The notes beneath the pieces were generated by a model, which had not been told where the DNA came from, did not search any database, and saw only the letters and a program-made list of their open reading frames with translations. A program made the position numbers and the translations under genes. 64,000 nt of DNA from Nitrospina sp. Its GTDB lineage: Bacteria > Nitrospinota > Nitrospinia > Nitrospinales > VA-1. The stretch is from the NCBI GenBank assembly GCA_018673915.1, contig JABHBK010000034.1, forward strand, positions 1 through 64,000, given 5' to 3'. Positions 63,239 to 64,000 of this stretch are shown here, in pieces (positions within the stretch are counted from its first letter, which is position 1; every line of letters starts with the position of its first letter).

Positions 63239-64000
63239 TTAGTGGTTAAAAAGCGCTTTAACCTTTTCTTCCAGGGCAACTACTTTGAAGGGCTTTTGCA
63301 TGAATTCATCGACACCTGCCTCATAGGCTTCCAACATCTTATCGGGGCTATAATCGGAGGTAATCATCAAAACTGGAATCAGGTCGGTTTTTTCATTCTC
63401 TCGAACCTCATGAACAAATTCAATTCCATCCATATCGGGCATATGCAGATCTGTGATGATCAAATCTATTTTATTTTCTTCCAGCATGGATAAAGCTTCG
63501 ATACCGTTATTTGCTCCGACAAAATTAAAGCCGCCAAAGCCCAGCATCTTTAATTGCTTTTCAACAATGTGGTGAATCACCGGTGAATCATCCACAACCA
63601 TCACCTGTTTGGATCCATATAAGTTTTTTCCTAATGTCTGTTGAATTTTTTCTTCAAAATAATCGGGTTTGAAGGGTTTACAAATATATTGGTTGACCCC
63701 GGCTTTAAATGCTTCATCCACTTTATCCTTCTCTGTTTCCGAAGTGATCATTATGAAAGGAATGGATGCCAGTTCCGGGTAATCTTTTATGGTACGTAAC
63801 AATTCCAGGCCATCCATTTTTGGCATATTCCAATCAGAAATGATCAGATCTACCTTCTCAGCCCGCAGCAAATTAACACCCTCCAACCCATCATCCGCCT
63901 GAAAAACATTATTCTCTTCAAATCCAATTTTCCGGAGGTTTTTTACAATGACCTCACGGACAACGGGAGCATCATCAATCACGACTACTCTTTTAGTTTT
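63239..64000 (-). CDS. two-receiver response regulator, 5' partial
   Basis: 254 visible residues ending at 63239. The frame is open to the right edge (residues KTKRVVVIDDAPVVREV precede the in-frame GTG at 63982), so the true start is outside the window. Two CheY-like receiver domains in tandem: the first with phospho-acceptor Asp in LIISDWNMPKMDGLEL, the second with LIITDLHMPDMDGIEF, each with the threonine (MITS) and lysine (KPF) of functional receivers. No output domain is seen, so it relays or buffers phosphate or interacts with partner proteins. No kinase is visible. Confidence 0.88.
   Translation of the reverse strand, partial: KTKRVVVIDDAPVVREVIVKNLRKIGFEENNVFQADDGLEGVNLLRAEKVDLIISDWNMPKMDGLELLRTIKDYPELASIPFIMITSETEKDKVDEAFKAGVNQYICKPFKPDYFEEKIQQTLGKNLYGSKQVMVVDDSPVIHHIVEKQLKMLGFGGFNFVGANNGIEALSMLEENKIDLIITDLHMPDMDGIEFVHEVRENEKTDLIPVLMITSDYSPDKMLEAYEAGVDEFMQKPFKVVALEEKVKALFNH

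Noticed and set aside
1-64000. tRNA, rRNA, CRISPR or insertion-sequence signals
   Set aside because: Looked for T-loop motifs, direct-repeat arrays, transposase motifs and terminal inverted repeats; none is convincing.

Overview
The window reads as an ordinary, densely packed bacterial chromosome segment: about 55 protein genes, no rRNA or tRNA, no CRISPR array, no insertion sequence and no prophage. The DNA is moderately AT-rich in the intergenic regions. Several features suggest a Gram-negative, aerobic or micro-aerobic respiring bacterium: an MsbA-type lipid exporter, a lipid-A-synthase N-domain protein, many lipoproteins, three c-type cytochromes and a cytochrome bd-like membrane protein. 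This gene mix recalls marine nitrite oxidizers (Nitrospinota/Nitrospirota-like) or related Desulfobacterota-type lineages. That placement is inference: no nitrite oxidoreductase or other lineage marker is present.

Layout. 1-3.6 kb: 3' end of typA, then fbp, hisS and a Fur-family regulator. 3.7-7.1 kb: a SUMF1-fold lipoprotein and a large TPR lipoprotein. The 7.14-7.35 kb gap holds a consensus promoter and stacked hairpins (candidate small RNA). 7.4-15.2 kb: acs, a DUF1566 protein, an HI0074-like protein, an ITPA-like pyrophosphatase, a J-domain protein, rlmN, and a glycosyltransferase/LAB_N/small membrane protein set. 15.4-18.8 kb: a two-gene respiratory unit, a CydA-like protein with an acidic N-terminus plus a membrane-anchored diheme cytochrome c. 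18.9-23.1 kb: an LRR protein, bolA, small proteins, and a CotH/beta-helix protein preceded by a switch-like leader. 23.2-30.7 kb (mostly minus strand): lpd, an unknown protein, a MOSC protein, a REC-GAF-GAF-GGDEF protein, sppA, a coiled-coil protein and a second SUMF1 protein.

30.8-39.1 kb: TRAP transporter QM subunits, ogt, recO, ridA, a tiny diheme cytochrome, a lipoprotein, UDP-glucose dehydrogenase, a tetraheme cytochrome and queA. 39.1-48.3 kb: an HU/IHF protein, the run mtnP-hemL-eno-ftsB, a giant coiled-coil protein, then leuB-asd. 48.5-52.6 kb: a glycosyltransferase, a large sigma-54 activator and spoVG. 52.8-64 kb: ahcY, an msbA-oleA-oleB operon, a universal stress protein fused to PCP_red-like domains and a zinc ribbon, a glycosyltransferase, a class II aldolase and a two-receiver response regulator that runs off the right edge.

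How it fits together. Central carbon metabolism is represented by fbp, a divergent class II aldolase, eno, acs and lpd. The methylation cycle is represented by ahcY and mtnP. The most unusual items are the bd-like/diheme cytochrome pair, the USP-PCP_red fusion, oleA-oleB without oleC or oleD, the mutually exclusive hairpins ahead of the CotH gene, and the orphan consensus promoter with hairpins between the TPR and acs genes.
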